Source: Mactra quadrangularis (taxonomy: Eukaryota > Mollusca > Bivalvia > Venerida > Mactridae). From it: a DNA stretch of 64,000 bases. The position numbers and the translations under genes are program-made. The notes beneath the pieces were generated by a model. The model was not told the origin of the DNA. It was given only the letters and a program-made list of their open reading frames with translations, and made no database searches. Shown here piece by piece: positions 38,301-43,244 of this stretch (positions within the stretch are counted from its first letter, which is position 1; every line of letters begins with the position of its first letter). Location of the stretch: the NCBI GenBank assembly GCA_025267735.1, contig CM046301.1, positions 69,397,872 to 69,461,871 of the forward strand, read 5' to 3'.

Positions 38301-40638
38301 AATGACGTCATGATAGTTGAGGAACATAGTCGAGGACTTCAAAAGTACAGAAATAATAAGGAAGGGTGGATTTTCAAAATGGTTACATTAAACTCATAAA
38401 ACTCATAAAATCGCTCCATAATTGTATGACACGTTGTACCAGTAATAGTAAAGTAGTAAAATGGCAAATATACGGATCACGAAAATATTAAATTTTAATC
38501 AGACATTTTACCAAACATCGGTTTTGTTAGGCCTAGAATGACTTTATCCAATTTCACTGTGTATTCGAATGCGCAGTTAAATATTAATATGGAACATCAA
38601 TATTACCGTAAAGTAACTTACTTTCATTCCGCACGAGAACTGTATGGTCAGAAAACTTTCTAACATTGTTTCCTTCTATCACTTCAAGCCATACCTTAAA
38701 TGCAGTTACAACAAAATAAAATACCTCCCGATCCTTTAACATAATAGTACAGTAAAACTCAGATATAACATACTCTCTGGGTCGTAGGAAAAAGGTATGT
38801 TATAACCGAGGTATGTTAATACCATAAAGCATACAAAGTATGTTATATAAGAACTATATAACATACTCTTTTATAGCATACTAGAATACAGGTTTTTCGC
38901 ATTCATTTTGTAGTGAATTTTCTGTTTTCTTGTTACAAATATGACTGTACGATTATTAATTTAATCAATATCAATATGTTAAAATATCAATAAATGAATT
39001 AAGAGATTACCAAAACCGTTATGCAGTTGTTTTTATATCTAACCTCTGTAAATGAAGAAACAGTAAAGTATGCTTACATACAGTTTAAACTGCATTAAGC
39101 TGCCAGTGACGGCAGGTTTCCAGATTGGCCACTTACAGCAGGTGACTGTTTAAACCAGTTAAAATTAAGCTGCCTCAAACAGTTCATTCTGACAAATTAA
39201 ATTCGTCATTTTCATAGAATATTGATTTGTCAACAGAGCGCCGTTAAATGACATTCCCTAATTTAATAACAGATAAACATTGGGAACATCACTACATTGT
39301 TTGGTTAAAACATTTTAAATAAAGCTTAAAATTGCAACAAGTCCTTTATTTTGATGAAAGATTCGTAGTAACAAAACTCTTCGAGTCTCTTCGCGGTCAA
39401 CATTTTGTTAATGGAGACCCTTAAAAGGCCGTATTCTATTTATTTTTCGGTATTTTCGTGAACAAATAAATTAATTGACGAGTTTTGCGCAAAAACTTAT
39501 TTCATCTTCGTATGTTTTTTGTTTTGTTCTTTTAAACAAAAATATCTTAAGTGCATATATTGAAATAGAATATAACTGCCTAACACCAAACTGTAGACAC
39601 ACTTCTCAACGCCTAATTAAATAAATTGAGTAAAAACGAATTAAGAGTTTAAGTAGCTTATTATTCATTGGTCTTCATTGAAGGTACAAATGTCAACAAT
39701 TATATGTAAATCGGAAGTAATGTATCATGTGATGACACTTAGTTAACTGGTTTGTCAGTTTGAAGACTCAACTGGGTGAGTTTTTCACACGTGCCGTTAA
39801 TTATAGTATATATTATACATTGTTTGTTACAAACTGTTTATTTCAAAATTCATTCAACCGTGGCGGCTAAATACTGACGCAAATTTGCGCCAAAAGTATG
39901 TAATAAAGAATGTAAAAGTATGTTGGGACCAAAAACATGGTATGTTATAACCGAGTATATACTATATCCGAGTACATTCTTATGTTATAACCGAGCTGAT
40001 TTTATATAGAATATATAAGGATGAAAAACGGGCCAGGAAAAATGGTATGCTGTAACCGAGTGTATGTTATAACCGGATATGTTACAACCAAGTTTTACTG
40101 TATACATATCTACACAAACCATACAGAGAGACAGACAGAAAGACAGTGAGACAGACAGACATACAGAGAGACAGACAGACAGAAAGCCTGACAGAGAGAC
40201 AGAGAGACAGACAGACAGAAAGCCAGACAGAGAGACAGAGAGACAGACATACAGAGAGAGAGACAGACATACAGAGAGACAGACAGACAGAGAGCCAAAC
40301 AGAGAGACAGACATACAGAGAGACATACAGAGAGACAGACAGAGAGACAGACAGAGAGACAGACATACAGAGAGACAGACAGAGAGCCAGACAAAGAGAC
40401 AGACAGAGAGCCAGACAAAGAGACAGACAGAGAGCCAGACATACAGAGAGACAGACATACAGAGAAACATACATAGAGACAGACAGACATACAAAGAGAC
40501 AGACAGACAGGGCGAAATTTAAAGAGCAAGTACCATATTACCTCAACTCGAGCATTTGTCAGGCCAAATACATTGACACTCACAGTTTCGTCATTATTGA
40601 ATCGTATAACATTCGGAAATGTGACGAAGTAATACTGC
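2146..40638 (-). CDS. Complement C3-like thioester-containing protein (thioester site lost), 25 exons, partial at both ends
   Basis: Secreted alpha-2-macroglobulin/C3 superfamily protein, expected to act in extracellular innate immunity. The join, all complement, is 40542-40638, 38622-38694, 38011-38208, 23664-23737, 22781-22912, 22164-22206, 21061-21148, 20420-20522, 19702-19953, 19150-19305, 18504-18602, 17942-18010, 17101-17301, 15367-15516, 14849-14923, 14375-14483, 13179-13332, 12362-12429, 11546-11700, 9984-10211, 9003-9099, 7817-7921, 7276-7467, 6985-7063, 2146-2311. Every border is AG/GT and every phase joins. Domain order is MG1-MG5, MG6 first half, linker with RARR, MG6 second half, MG7, CUB, TED. 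Key seen motifs are [28 protein letters not shown]-like [28 protein letters not shown] and PVIHREM. The pentapeptide GCGEQ is YDGEL, and no anaphylatoxin domain is present. The signal peptide and C-terminus are not found. Family assignment is firm; the complement role is inferred. Confidence 0.93.
2385..3460. repeat. 30-bp minisatellite, about 35 imperfect units
   Basis: The unit reads roughly GTGTTGGACCTTTTATAGAC then AATGGTGTAA and repeats for about 1.08 kb in a TEP intron. Because 30 is a multiple of three, long frames stay open on the minus strand, giving peptides of repeats such as [10 protein letters not shown]. These are repeat artefacts, not proteins. Units vary by substitutions, and a few units are shortened at 3180-3340. 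Confidence 0.9.
3490..3960. repeat. Long imperfect inverted repeat with CCAAT and YY1-like motifs
   Basis: The left arm (about 3,490-3,705) and right arm (about 3,745-3,960) match in inverted orientation. Shared blocks include CAGAACCTSGTCACGT, ACCAATCARAAG, GAGCTCTGTC and ACTCAACRYGTTCACACGTA. Several CCAAT boxes are present on both arms. Downstream, at about 4,150, a CAAGATGGCGTC motif resembles a YY1 site. A 116-codon plus frame (3,767-4,117) crosses the right arm and has no recognisable domain, so I do not call it a gene. Confidence 0.6.
3961..6984. other. Intron sequence without recognised exon
   Basis: Part of the intron between TEP exons 24 and 25. A GC-richer patch at 4,350-4,470 has repeated GCGCTCG and AGCGCTYG palindromic motifs. 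The remainder is AT-rich with no coding or clear repeat signal that I could recognise. Confidence 0.4.
6985..7063 (-). CDS. C3-like TEP exon 24 (TED)
   Basis: Encodes (G)[18 protein letters not shown] then QHRPSST(W). Joined to the previous exon it gives RYGINREI, the usual G-Y-Q-R-E-L. It is followed by the D-G-S-Y-S-A-W and S-T-W-L-T-A motifs of TED helices. The acceptor is ATTCAG and the donor is GTATGT. Confidence 0.95.
7276..7467 (-). CDS. C3-like TEP exon 23 (TED, degenerate thioester site)
   Basis: Encodes [20 protein letters not shown], then [12 protein letters not shown], then [12 protein letters not shown] to GNEYIRY. In active family members the place after L-x-x-M-P reads x-G-C-G-E-Q-N-M. 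Here it is K-Y-D-G-E-L-T-M, with the altered YDGEL codons at 7,382-7,396. Cys to Asp and Gln to Leu remove both thioester partners. The surrounding helix (V-x-x-x-x-Y-x-K-x-x) is intact, so this is substitution, not decay. The acceptor is TTTCAG and the donor is GTCAGT. Confidence 0.95.
7817..7921 (-). CDS. C3-like TEP exon 22 (CUB to TED)
   Basis: Encodes [20 protein letters not shown] then [14 protein letters not shown]. This aligns with the C3 stretch V-P-D-T-E-S-E-T..L-Q-G that leads into the thioester domain. A second frame is also open, but only this one fits both neighbours. The acceptor is GTTTCAG and the donor is GTACAC. Confidence 0.92.
8000..9002. other. Intron between TEP exons 21 and 22
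   Basis: No exon signal seen. A tRNA B-box-like stretch (GGTTCGAATCC on the minus strand) at about 8,520-8,545 may be the remains of a SINE, but no A box or known tail is visible nearby. Confidence 0.35.
9003..9099 (-). CDS. C3-like TEP exon 21 (CUB, first segment)
   Basis: Encodes [16 protein letters not shown], then [20 protein letters not shown] equals the V-P-E-G-I-x-K step between MG7 and CUB. Without this exon the flanking exons do not join in phase, and with it they do. Two extra cysteines (VCLDP, TDCKQ) could pair with each other. The acceptor is TGTTTAG and the donor is GTAAAT. Confidence 0.92.
9984..10211 (-). CDS. C3-like TEP exon 20 (MG7-CUB)
   Basis: Encodes [52 protein letters not shown] and [10 protein letters not shown]. 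The order matches the C3 stretch with the F-C cysteine, T-V-x-I-P-x-x-S and P-L-x-x-G-x-x-x-V-x-V-x-A. It has 76 codons, phase 0 at both ends, acceptor TCAAG and donor GTAAGA. Confidence 0.95.
10300..11230 (+). pseudogene. 5'-truncated LINE (CR1/jockey-type reverse transcriptase end)
   Basis: Frames in order read [27 protein letters not shown] (catalytic YADD box), [44 protein letters not shown] and, near the end, [17 protein letters not shown]. These are the later part of the reverse transcriptase and the C-terminal segment of CR1/jockey-like elements. Stops and frameshifts interrupt it, so it is dead. It lies in the intron between TEP exons 19 and 20, in opposite orientation to the gene. 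Confidence 0.8.
11546..11700 (-). CDS. C3-like TEP exon 19 (MG7)
   Basis: Encodes (G)[34 protein letters not shown] and NYENDNMT. This matches KKGICVADP..FF-x-x-L-x-L-PYS-x-x-R-x-E-Q-V of C3. The cysteine of GVCIAE is the alpha-chain partner expected for the beta-alpha disulfide. The acceptor is TTTAAG and the donor is GTAAGT. Confidence 0.95.
12204..12295 (-). mobile_element. LINE 3' tail fragment
   Basis: Read on the minus strand it ends ATATGACCTTTCTGTGTTGG then a run of AAAC units. The same tail ends the LINE remnant at 16,165-16,930. Only the 3' end is present here. Confidence 0.55.
12362..12429 (-). CDS. C3-like TEP exon 18 (MG7)
   Basis: Encodes [20 protein letters not shown] then AV, equivalent to L-x-x-x-x-P-D-S-I-T-x-W-x-x-x-A-V in C3 and macroglobulins. 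The acceptor CTGAACAG fits phase; an alternative AG 17 bases upstream puts a stop in frame. The donor is GTAAGT. Confidence 0.94.
13179..13332 (-). CDS. C3-like TEP exon 17 (after RARR, to MG7)
   Basis: Encodes (F)[15 protein letters not shown] then [20 protein letters not shown]. The second stretch matches VRxxFPExWxWD, the start of the alpha-chain MG6/MG7 region. The acceptor TTCACAG is set by phase, because the next AG downstream would shift the frame. The donor is GTATGT. Confidence 0.92.
14375..14483 (-). CDS. C3-like TEP exon 16 (linker with RARR site)
   Basis: Encodes [15 protein letters not shown], then [15 protein letters not shown]. The start matches the DAGLTF segment of C3. RARR fits a furin-type R-x-R-R site at the place where C3 is cut into beta and alpha chains. 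In C3 a cysteine-rich anaphylatoxin domain follows, but here the frame runs straight into MG6/MG7 sequence. The acceptor is TTTTAG and the donor is GTGAGT. Confidence 0.9.
14849..14923 (-). CDS. C3-like TEP exon 15 (MG6 first half end)
   Basis: Encodes [18 protein letters not shown] then NSAEVFK, matching the D-x-G-C-x-x-G-x-G..VF segment of C3 before the linker. It has 25 codons, phase 0 at both ends, acceptor TTATAG and donor GTAACC. Confidence 0.92.
15367..15516 (-). CDS. C3-like TEP exon 14 (MG6 first half)
   Basis: Encodes [20 protein letters not shown], then [16 protein letters not shown] to KRIM. This is the MG6 pattern P-G-x-x-x-x-L-x-I with GL-x-x-x-D-K-A-L-x-L. It has 50 codons, phase 0 at both ends, acceptor TTTCAG and donor GTAATT. 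Confidence 0.94.
16165..16930 (-). pseudogene. LINE remnant: end of RNase H and C-terminal region
   Basis: The minus strand encodes [20 protein letters not shown] (last RNase H motif with its Asp), then [20 protein letters not shown] and [19 protein letters not shown]. This is an I/jockey-type element end. A frameshift follows KHV. The 3' tail with AAAC units is at 16,165-16,260. A more complete RNase H of the same family is at 62,520-63,375. It lies in the intron between TEP exons 13 and 14. Confidence 0.8.
17101..17301 (-). CDS. C3-like TEP exon 13 (MG5-MG6)
   Basis: Encodes [14 protein letters not shown], then [19 protein letters not shown] and [15 protein letters not shown]. This matches the C3 stretch RLVAYYT..GxREVVADSVxxDVxxxC. 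The cysteine of EHVC aligns with the beta-chain partner of the interchain disulfide in C3. The acceptor is CTACAG and the donor is GTAAGG. Confidence 0.95.
17942..18010 (-). CDS. C3-like TEP exon 12 (MG5)
   Basis: A 23-codon exon, [19 protein letters not shown] then MLFM, phase 0 at both ends. The acceptor is GTTTTAG and the donor is GTAAAT. It fits the MG5 strand before the residues VVTRGKIVK. It is shorter than the matching vertebrate segment. Confidence 0.85.
18393..18438. repeat. Perfect 19-bp hairpin
   Basis: AAAAACACTTTCTTGAGTA is followed by a 7-base loop and the exact inverted copy. It lies in the intron after TEP exon 11, about 70 bases from its donor. No TA duplication or longer terminal repeat was seen, so it does not look like a MITE end. 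Confidence 0.85.
18504..18602 (-). CDS. C3-like TEP exon 11 (MG4-MG5)
   Basis: Encodes [20 protein letters not shown] and ends QIEVELATV. The donor is uncertain: GTGGGT at 18,503 keeps phase 0, whereas the stronger-looking GGTAAC one codon on would break the frame of the next exon. The acceptor is AACACAG. A perfect 19-bp hairpin lies about 70 bases into the downstream intron. Confidence 0.82.
19150..19305 (-). CDS. C3-like TEP exon 10 (MG4)
   Basis: Encodes [20 protein letters not shown] through [13 protein letters not shown] to ITFK. This is the MG4 pattern of a P-x-G-x-P turn followed by the T-D-x-x-G-x-A strand. It has 52 codons, phase 0 at both ends, acceptor TTATAG and donor GTATAT. 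Confidence 0.93.
19702..19953 (-). CDS. C3-like TEP exon 9 (MG3-MG4)
   Basis: An 84-codon exon, phase 0 at both ends. It holds [13 protein letters not shown] and then [20 protein letters not shown], which is almost the vertebrate C3 wording at the MG3-MG4 border (xSPYxIxFTKTPKYFKPG). The acceptor is TTGTAG and the donor is GTATAT. Confidence 0.95.
20031..20300 (+). mobile_element. tRNA-derived SINE copy 1
   Basis: The 5' part has tRNA promoter boxes: A box TAACTCAGTTGGTAGCA and B box GGTTTGATTCC. A body follows containing GCATACTTTCGTGGAG, GTCAGTCACTGACGAAAGTA and the end motif CCGTTATATGACC. Copies with the same parts occur at 23,761, 24,560, 26,585, 42,165 (minus) and 53,105 (minus). Confidence 0.82.
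20420..20522 (-). CDS. C3-like TEP exon 8 (MG3)
   Basis: Encodes (R)[17 protein letters not shown], equivalent to the YxYGKPVxG motif of MG3, followed by an acidic stretch GEGEDD. The acceptor is TTTTAAG. The donor GTACCA is weak but is the only site that keeps phase. Confidence 0.9.
21061..21148 (-). CDS. C3-like TEP exon 7 (MG3)
   Basis: Encodes (V)[15 protein letters not shown] and [13 protein letters not shown](R), the first MG3 strands. The acceptor is GTTTCAG and the donor is GTAAAA. The upstream intron begins at once with a roughly 70-base tandem repeat whose unit contains the sequence next to the acceptor. Confidence 0.92.
21149..21402. repeat. About 70-bp tandem repeat next to exon 7 acceptor
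   Basis: Units share AAAAGTGTTATGCATGTRTA, then TCATCCTTTTTTATTGTCAA and ATCATTGGTAGTCGTGTAAA. About four units precede a MITE at 21,403 and about two more follow it at 21,795-21,930. On the minus strand the repeat forms the sequence just upstream of the TEP exon 7 acceptor. Confidence 0.75.
21403..21794. mobile_element. Tourist/Harbinger-like MITE
   Basis: It interrupts the 70-bp tandem repeat. The ends are AGGCGTGTTTAGTTCAGTCT and, inverted, GAGCGTGTTTGATTCGCGAT. A 3-bp ATT duplication flanks it. It is 392 bp without coding sequence. The GGCGTGTTTGRTTC end and 3-bp target fit PIF/Harbinger non-autonomous elements. Confidence 0.7.
22164..22206 (-). CDS. C3-like TEP exon 6 (MG2-MG3 junction)
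   Basis: A 43-base mini-exon encoding [14 protein letters not shown]. Joined to the next exon it gives NEYVLPTYGV, the invariant EYVLP junction of the family. The acceptor is TATCCAG and the donor is GTAAGA. Confidence 0.92.
22781..22912 (-). CDS. C3-like TEP exon 5 (MG2)
   Basis: Encodes [13 protein letters not shown], then [18 protein letters not shown] and TARAYLKGQ. This is the typical MG2 end, in which a D-P-x-G-x-W core precedes the exported strand. It has phase 0 at both sides, acceptor TTGCAG and donor GTAATG. Confidence 0.93.
23255..23547. mobile_element. Truncated pogo-like element end
   Basis: Matches the right third of the element at 38,750-40,100: CGCGCCAAAAGTAT, GGTATGTTATAATCGAG and the end AACCAAGTTTTACTG. 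The other terminal repeat is missing. Confidence 0.65.
23664..23737 (-). CDS. C3-like TEP exon 4 (MG2)
   Basis: Encodes (V)[18 protein letters not shown] then VWMDII, matching the MG2 stretch VxxRxxxxDxxLxPV. The acceptor is ATTTCAG and the donor is GTGAGT. A SINE copy (23,761-24,060) sits only about 24 bases upstream of the acceptor, so it lies in the branch-point region. Confidence 0.9.
23761..24060 (+). mobile_element. tRNA-derived SINE copy 2, full length
   Basis: The best-preserved copy. It has A box GGCTAGCTCAGTTGGTAGCA, B box GGTTTGGATTCC, the body motif ACTGACGAAAGTATGCGCTT, then CCGTTATATGACCTATATAA and GGCGTTAAAC with a short AAAG tail. It lies immediately upstream of the TEP exon 4 acceptor. 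Confidence 0.88.
24560..24795 (+). mobile_element. tRNA-derived SINE copy 3, 5'-truncated
   Basis: Shares the body (GGATTTGATTC, ATGACGAAAGCATGCAATTA, TAGTAGTTGGTTAACAGCTA) with the copy at 23,761 but lacks the A box and has a decayed tail. Confidence 0.75.
25235..26441 (-). pseudogene. Degraded hAT-type transposase C-terminal region
   Basis: From the right, the minus strand reads [59 protein letters not shown], then [17 protein letters not shown], a lysine-rich helix [10 protein letters not shown], and at the end [20 protein letters not shown] with [17 protein letters not shown]-x-x-x-E-R-x-F-x-x-L resembles the hAT-C dimerisation motif, and the last part resembles a Tudor/chromo-like tail seen in some animal hAT-derived proteins. 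Stops and frameshifts make it inactive. The assignment rests on motif resemblance only. Confidence 0.5.
26585..26834 (+). mobile_element. tRNA-derived SINE copy 4, decayed
   Basis: Contains TGTTTGATTCCTGGGCGGGG (B-box region), TACTTTCATGGAGCTTGGGC and the SINE body GTCAGTCAATGATGGAAATA. The LINE at 26,835 begins where its end motif stops, and the first residues of the open frame there are SINE-derived. Confidence 0.7.
26835..30240 (+). pseudogene. Tx1/L1-clade LINE, decayed
   Basis: The order of parts is: end of an endonuclease domain ([51 protein letters not shown]); a coiled linker; RT with [69 protein letters not shown] and [13 protein letters not shown] (catalytic YADD near 28,620); then a long C-terminal part with FFKFLWRN and a cysteine/histidine [14 protein letters not shown] knuckle near 29,920. 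Several stops and frameshifts (27,410, 28,260, 28,750) make it inactive. It lies in the 14.3-kb TEP intron, antisense to the gene. Confidence 0.88.
30241..31680. other. AT-rich intron sequence without recognised feature
   Basis: This may include the LINE 3' untranslated region at its start. A pyrimidine-rich stretch at 30,390-30,470 keeps a frame open with many aromatic and leucine codons but has no domain. No terminal repeats or exon signals seen. Confidence 0.4.
31690..31899 (-). pseudogene. Broken exon following the Arg/Gly-rich exon
   Basis: After an acceptor (TTATTTCAG) the minus strand reads [20 protein letters not shown] then K and a stop, followed by frame-shifted [17 protein letters not shown] sequence. 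An I-D-x-M-x-x-x-E-C-K-x-x-L-L-x-x-V-x-x-x pattern follows Arg/Gly-rich segments in molluscan proteins with a P2X7-type intracellular domain. I infer this resemblance but cannot verify it. Confidence 0.35.
32401..32767. mobile_element. Tc1/mariner-type MITE nested in family B
   Basis: The ends are CAGTACCCATCAAAAGTTTG and, inverted, CAGTACCCACCAAAAGTTTG, flanked by TA at both sides. It is 367 bp and non-coding. The same element is present in family B copy 2 (ends at about 42,832 and 50,090), so this insertion predates the spread of this family B lineage. Confidence 0.8.
32960..33055. repeat. 40-bp hairpin inside family B copy 1
   Basis: The left arm 32,960-33,000 and right arm 33,016-33,055 are inverted copies with one base difference and a 15-base loop. 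The stem contains the octamer ATGCAAAT. Copy 2 of the element (42,600-42,650) has only one arm. Confidence 0.85.
33504..33663 (-). pseudogene. Arg/Gly/Ser-rich exon of a broken gene
   Basis: After an acceptor (ATTTCAG) the minus strand reads [37 protein letters not shown] and [14 protein letters not shown]. The frame then hits a stop unless shifted, after which EERLNSIK leads to a GTAAAT donor and joins [10 protein letters not shown] at 31,899. RGRGRGRG and RS runs suggest an RNA- or DNA-binding disordered segment. The frameshift and the stop in the next exon argue for a pseudogene, perhaps a passenger of a transposon. Confidence 0.4.
33689..34727. mobile_element. TA-target (pogo/Tigger-like) element
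   Basis: The ends are CACTGGAACCTCGATTAAAG and, inverted, CACTGGAACCCAACTATTAA, each followed by GACCAC repeats (GACCACCCCGCTAAWAAGAC). TA flanks both ends. It is 1,039 bp with no intact transposase. GACCACCCC-type subterminal repeats occur at both ends. Confidence 0.8.
34983..35527. mobile_element. Probable MITE with GGATCC ends
   Basis: The left part CATAGGCGGATCCGGCAGGG and the inverted right part CTCAGGGGTGGATCCAAGAT share the CAGGGG/GGATCC terminal pattern, and both are followed by a GGAGGTC block. The exact borders and target duplication are not clear. Confidence 0.4.
35775..37113 (+). mobile_element. Non-autonomous hAT-like element, copy 1
   Basis: The ends are TAGGGCTCTATATCGGTCAG and, inverted, TAGGGCTCTACACCGGTATA. 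It is flanked by a perfect 8-bp duplication CAAACTAC (35,767-74 and 37,114-21). The 8-bp target and TAGGGC end fit hAT. It is 1,339 bp without a transposase. The subterminal regions are rich in CGATA and CGTATCGAT palindromes. Copies 2 and 3 are at 46,561-47,816 (inverted) and 50,135-51,483. Confidence 0.92.
37122..38010. other. Intron end before TEP exon 3
   Basis: AT-rich with no exon or repeat signal recognised. The conserved exon 3 donor (GTAAGT) lies at its right edge. Confidence 0.4.
38011..38208 (-). CDS. C3-like TEP exon 3 (MG1 end to MG2 start)
   Basis: This exon carries the family hallmark [17 protein letters not shown] at the MG1-MG2 junction. In C3 the same place reads FIQTDKTIYTPG. 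Two cysteines lie in the [12 protein letters not shown] stretch. The donor GTAAGT splits a codon after its first base. The following intron is 14.3 kb and is loaded with transposons, yet the next exon resumes exactly with [11 protein letters not shown]. Confidence 0.95.
38622..38694 (-). CDS. C3-like TEP exon 2 (MG1)
   Basis: Encodes [20 protein letters not shown] then VRNE, a beta-strand stretch of MG1. The acceptor is TTTAAG and the donor is GTAAGT. It joins the exon at 40542 in phase 0 and the next exon in phase 1. A pogo-like MITE (38,750-40,100) fills most of the intron between this exon and exon 1. Confidence 0.88.
38750..40100. mobile_element. Pogo-like non-autonomous element
   Basis: The ends are CAGTAAAACTCAGATATAAC and, inverted, CAGTAAAACTTGGTTGTAAC. 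TA flanks both sides. Repeated TATGTTATAACCGAG motifs occupy both subterminal zones. It is 1,351 bp and non-coding. Partial copies lie at 23,255-23,547 and 57,830-58,095. Confidence 0.82.
40112..40512. repeat. CAGA/GAGACAGACA microsatellite
   Basis: About 400 bases of ACAGACAG and ACAGAGAGACAGAC units. It keeps several frames open on both strands (peptides of S-L-C-V or R-Q-T-E repeats), which are artefacts. It begins 12 bases after the pogo-like element ends and lies 30 bases from TEP exon 1. Confidence 0.95.
40542..40638 (-). CDS. C3-like TEP exon 1 of those found (MG1 start)
   Basis: The exon encodes [19 protein letters not shown] and onward to NARVE, matching the first MG1 strand of C3/TEPs (usual form YxVTxPNVxRxxxxE). 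The acceptor ends CTTACAG and the donor is GTAATA. It starts with one base of a split codon, so an upstream exon ending in phase 2 must carry the signal peptide; I could not identify it. A CAGA-type microsatellite lies about 30 bases downstream of the donor. Confidence 0.88.
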
Positions 40639-40944
40639 CTGTAAGTAAAAAAATGTTTCCACATTAAAGCCTTTAACTTAGTTTATCAAATTGAAAAACC
40701 GGAAGTTCATTGACCCATGCGACTAGATACACAAATACTTAAGATATATAAATATTGAGTTATATTGAAACTTGTTTTTCTCATTTATTCAAAAGATTCA
40801 ATTTATATAAAACGTTTCATATCATACATTAAAACAAAAACAAATATTAGTACAATTACAAATTTACATGTTAACATAATGTCTTTCATAAATCTTACTA
40901 ACTAAAGTACAATTTTGTATGTATGAAAGGAATTGTCAAAACAC

Positions 40945-41118
40945 ACTCACTAACTCATTCACTCACTCACTAACTAATTCATTCACTCACTCACATTCTA
41001 ACTCACTCACTCACTCACTCACTCACTCACTCACTCACTCACTCACTCACTCACTCACTCACTCACTCACTCACTCACTCACTCACCTACTCACTCACTC
41101 ATTCACTCACTCACTCCT
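40945..41118. repeat. TCAC microsatellite
   Basis: A near-pure run of TCAC units, with TAAC and TCAT variants mostly on its left side. It lies upstream of the first TEP exon found. The threonine/histidine/serine/leucine frame across it is an artefact. Confidence 0.95.
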
Positions 41119-42164
41119 TCAATGTGAACTTGATGTTTGAAAAAAATAATAAAGTTTTGGAAAGTAGGAATTGAGTTTTTGCATTTTGTTTTAAAGATAT
41201 AGTATTTCATCAGCATTATAGTGTAATTGAGTAAAATGTTCTTTTTATTATTTTTTATTTCTTGCCCTATATATTGAAAATACCTAATGGGGGTTAACTT
41301 TTATGAAATTTACTTTCTTAAAATAAAGTTCCCATACTAGGACCATTACAATCGACGGTATTAATAGCGGAACGTTTTAGTTGTTCTATGTTTCAAGCGG
41401 TGAATTCACACTGCAGTGCGTGCATTGAGTGCTTTGATTTACACCTGGTTATTATTTCTTAGATTGATGTTACAATGTTTTCTTTCTTCTAGGCAATTTG
41501 AGCAAAGGCGAGAGGTTGTACAGTACAATATAATAGATAATACTAATTTTGAATCGGGTAAAGGCATATTGGACTGCTGTGATCTTGATATAGGTGCTTT
41601 AGCTTAAATGCATGTTACATTTTCTTTAGGGGGGGGGGTCAATGCCGAAGAAACACGTTCTACGAGTATATGTCATGTTTAGGGCTGCTAAGAGTATCCG
41701 AGTACTCGGATATTCGCGATCTCGACCAGAAAATCGAGTTCTAATTTTCGTCAAGTCCGAAATCGTCGGAACGCGATCTATTTAAAAAAATGATTTTTAA
41801 CTTAATTAACACTGAATAGGAGCCGCACTACGTATGAAAATTTTAATTCATGAGGGACTGAATTATCTTGTGTCATAATTTCGATTGATACACATTTAAA
41901 CAAAATTGTTTTTACTGAAAATGCCCATAAAACGTCTGGTAATAGAAATGTTTGGAGTACATGGTCTAGTCCCTAGTCATGTTACAGCGGTCAGTCAATC
42001 TACTCGATATTATTGTAGAGGCTAAATCACTCGATATAGCTGTTAACCAGTTAATGCGGTATATATATTATTTCTCAAATGCGGTATATATATTAATAAA
42101 AAAATGTAATAACATACTTCCATCAGTGACAAAAAAACTACCCTACACGATTAAGAATCACTTG
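41119..42164. other. Upstream region without confident gene
   Basis: A 63-codon plus frame at 41,416-41,607 starts with a hydrophobic stretch, but no domain or context supports it. At 41,681 the sequence TAGGGCTGCTAAGAGTATCC followed by GAGTACTCGG resembles a hAT-type terminal repeat; no partner end was found. Confidence 0.35.
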
Positions 42165-42305
42165 TAGAAGGAATAATAGCCGTAGAAATCATTTCATGAC
42201 CAAAATTCAAGAAAGTATGCCTCCGCTAGGGAATCGATCTCTCGACTTCTCGATCAGTGGACTTGTGTGGTGTTTGCTACCGACTTAGCTAGCTTAGCGG
42301 CTTAT
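42165..42305 (-). mobile_element. tRNA-derived SINE copy 5, partial
   Basis: Minus-strand sequence with GCTAGCTAAGTCGGTAGCAA (A box region), GATCGATTCCC-like B box and AGAAAGTATGC..GAATTTTGGTCATGA-like body matching copy 2. The 3' half is missing. Confidence 0.75.
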
Positions 42306-43244
42306 ATTTGTGACTTGAGACAGCTCAAACATGTATTTATGTATACGATACAGGGAATGTTTGTAACCTTGGATTTCACGTAATCCCTAACCAATTCAGG
42401 TAGTTTATGTAATCCCTGGTGATTTTAGGGAATCCGTGAAAACCCTAACTTCACTAGGGATTACATGAAATCCATAAAATAATTTTTTTTCATTTTTACA
42501 CAAATTCAATGACTCGATTGCTGATACAGATCATGTTGATCAGCGATGAAACTCTTACATTCAATGTCTTTAAGTAGACAACTGAAACACTTAAATTATC
42601 TATAGCATTTTTTTGCAAATATCATCTTTGTTTTTATAACAATTATTATAATAACAACTTATGAATTGAATTAAAAAATTGAATAATTGTCTGTCAATTT
42701 AAATTTATTTGAAATATTCGGTAGAAATTCCACTAATTTGATAGAGCATATCACTTATGTAATAGCTAAGTAAACAACCCTGACAAATATTCAGTGCTGA
42801 AAAATAAGACCTATAGAAAAACGCAAATACAGTACCCACCAAAAGTTTGGAGACTAAGAAAACTTACTGCAATTCTTGAATTTTGATGATTATGTTTAGA
42901 ATCATTATTCTAATATTTTCAAGTATAGTATAAATATATAACACAAAAAGATGTGTAGACAAATGTCTCACACTTTATATATATACCGCAGTTGTATAGC
43001 GCTCTTTCCATATTGAATATATGTTCAAAAGCGCTTCACAATCATATGCATAATTAGGAAAAAACAAGTTTAAATGAAAATGAAAGTGATTAAGAGATGA
43101 TAAAATATAAAAAATATAAACTGAAGAGTAATATAAAACTAAAAATTAGTGATCAATAAAGTGCTAATAGCAGTTTAAAAACAACAACAACAACAAAACC
43201 AGTGAATTTTCAACTGTAAAAAATAGTGAATGAGAAATAATGGA

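Noticed and set aside
40082..40667. Long open frames on both strands (S/L/C/V-rich and R/Q/T/E-rich)
   Set aside because: They are translations of the CAGA-type microsatellite; only the right-hand end overlaps the genuine TEP exon at 40,542-40,638.
41416..41607. Signal-peptide exon for the TEP
   Set aside because: The hydrophobic frame MRALSALIYTWLLFLRLML is on the plus strand, opposite to the gene, and cannot splice to it.
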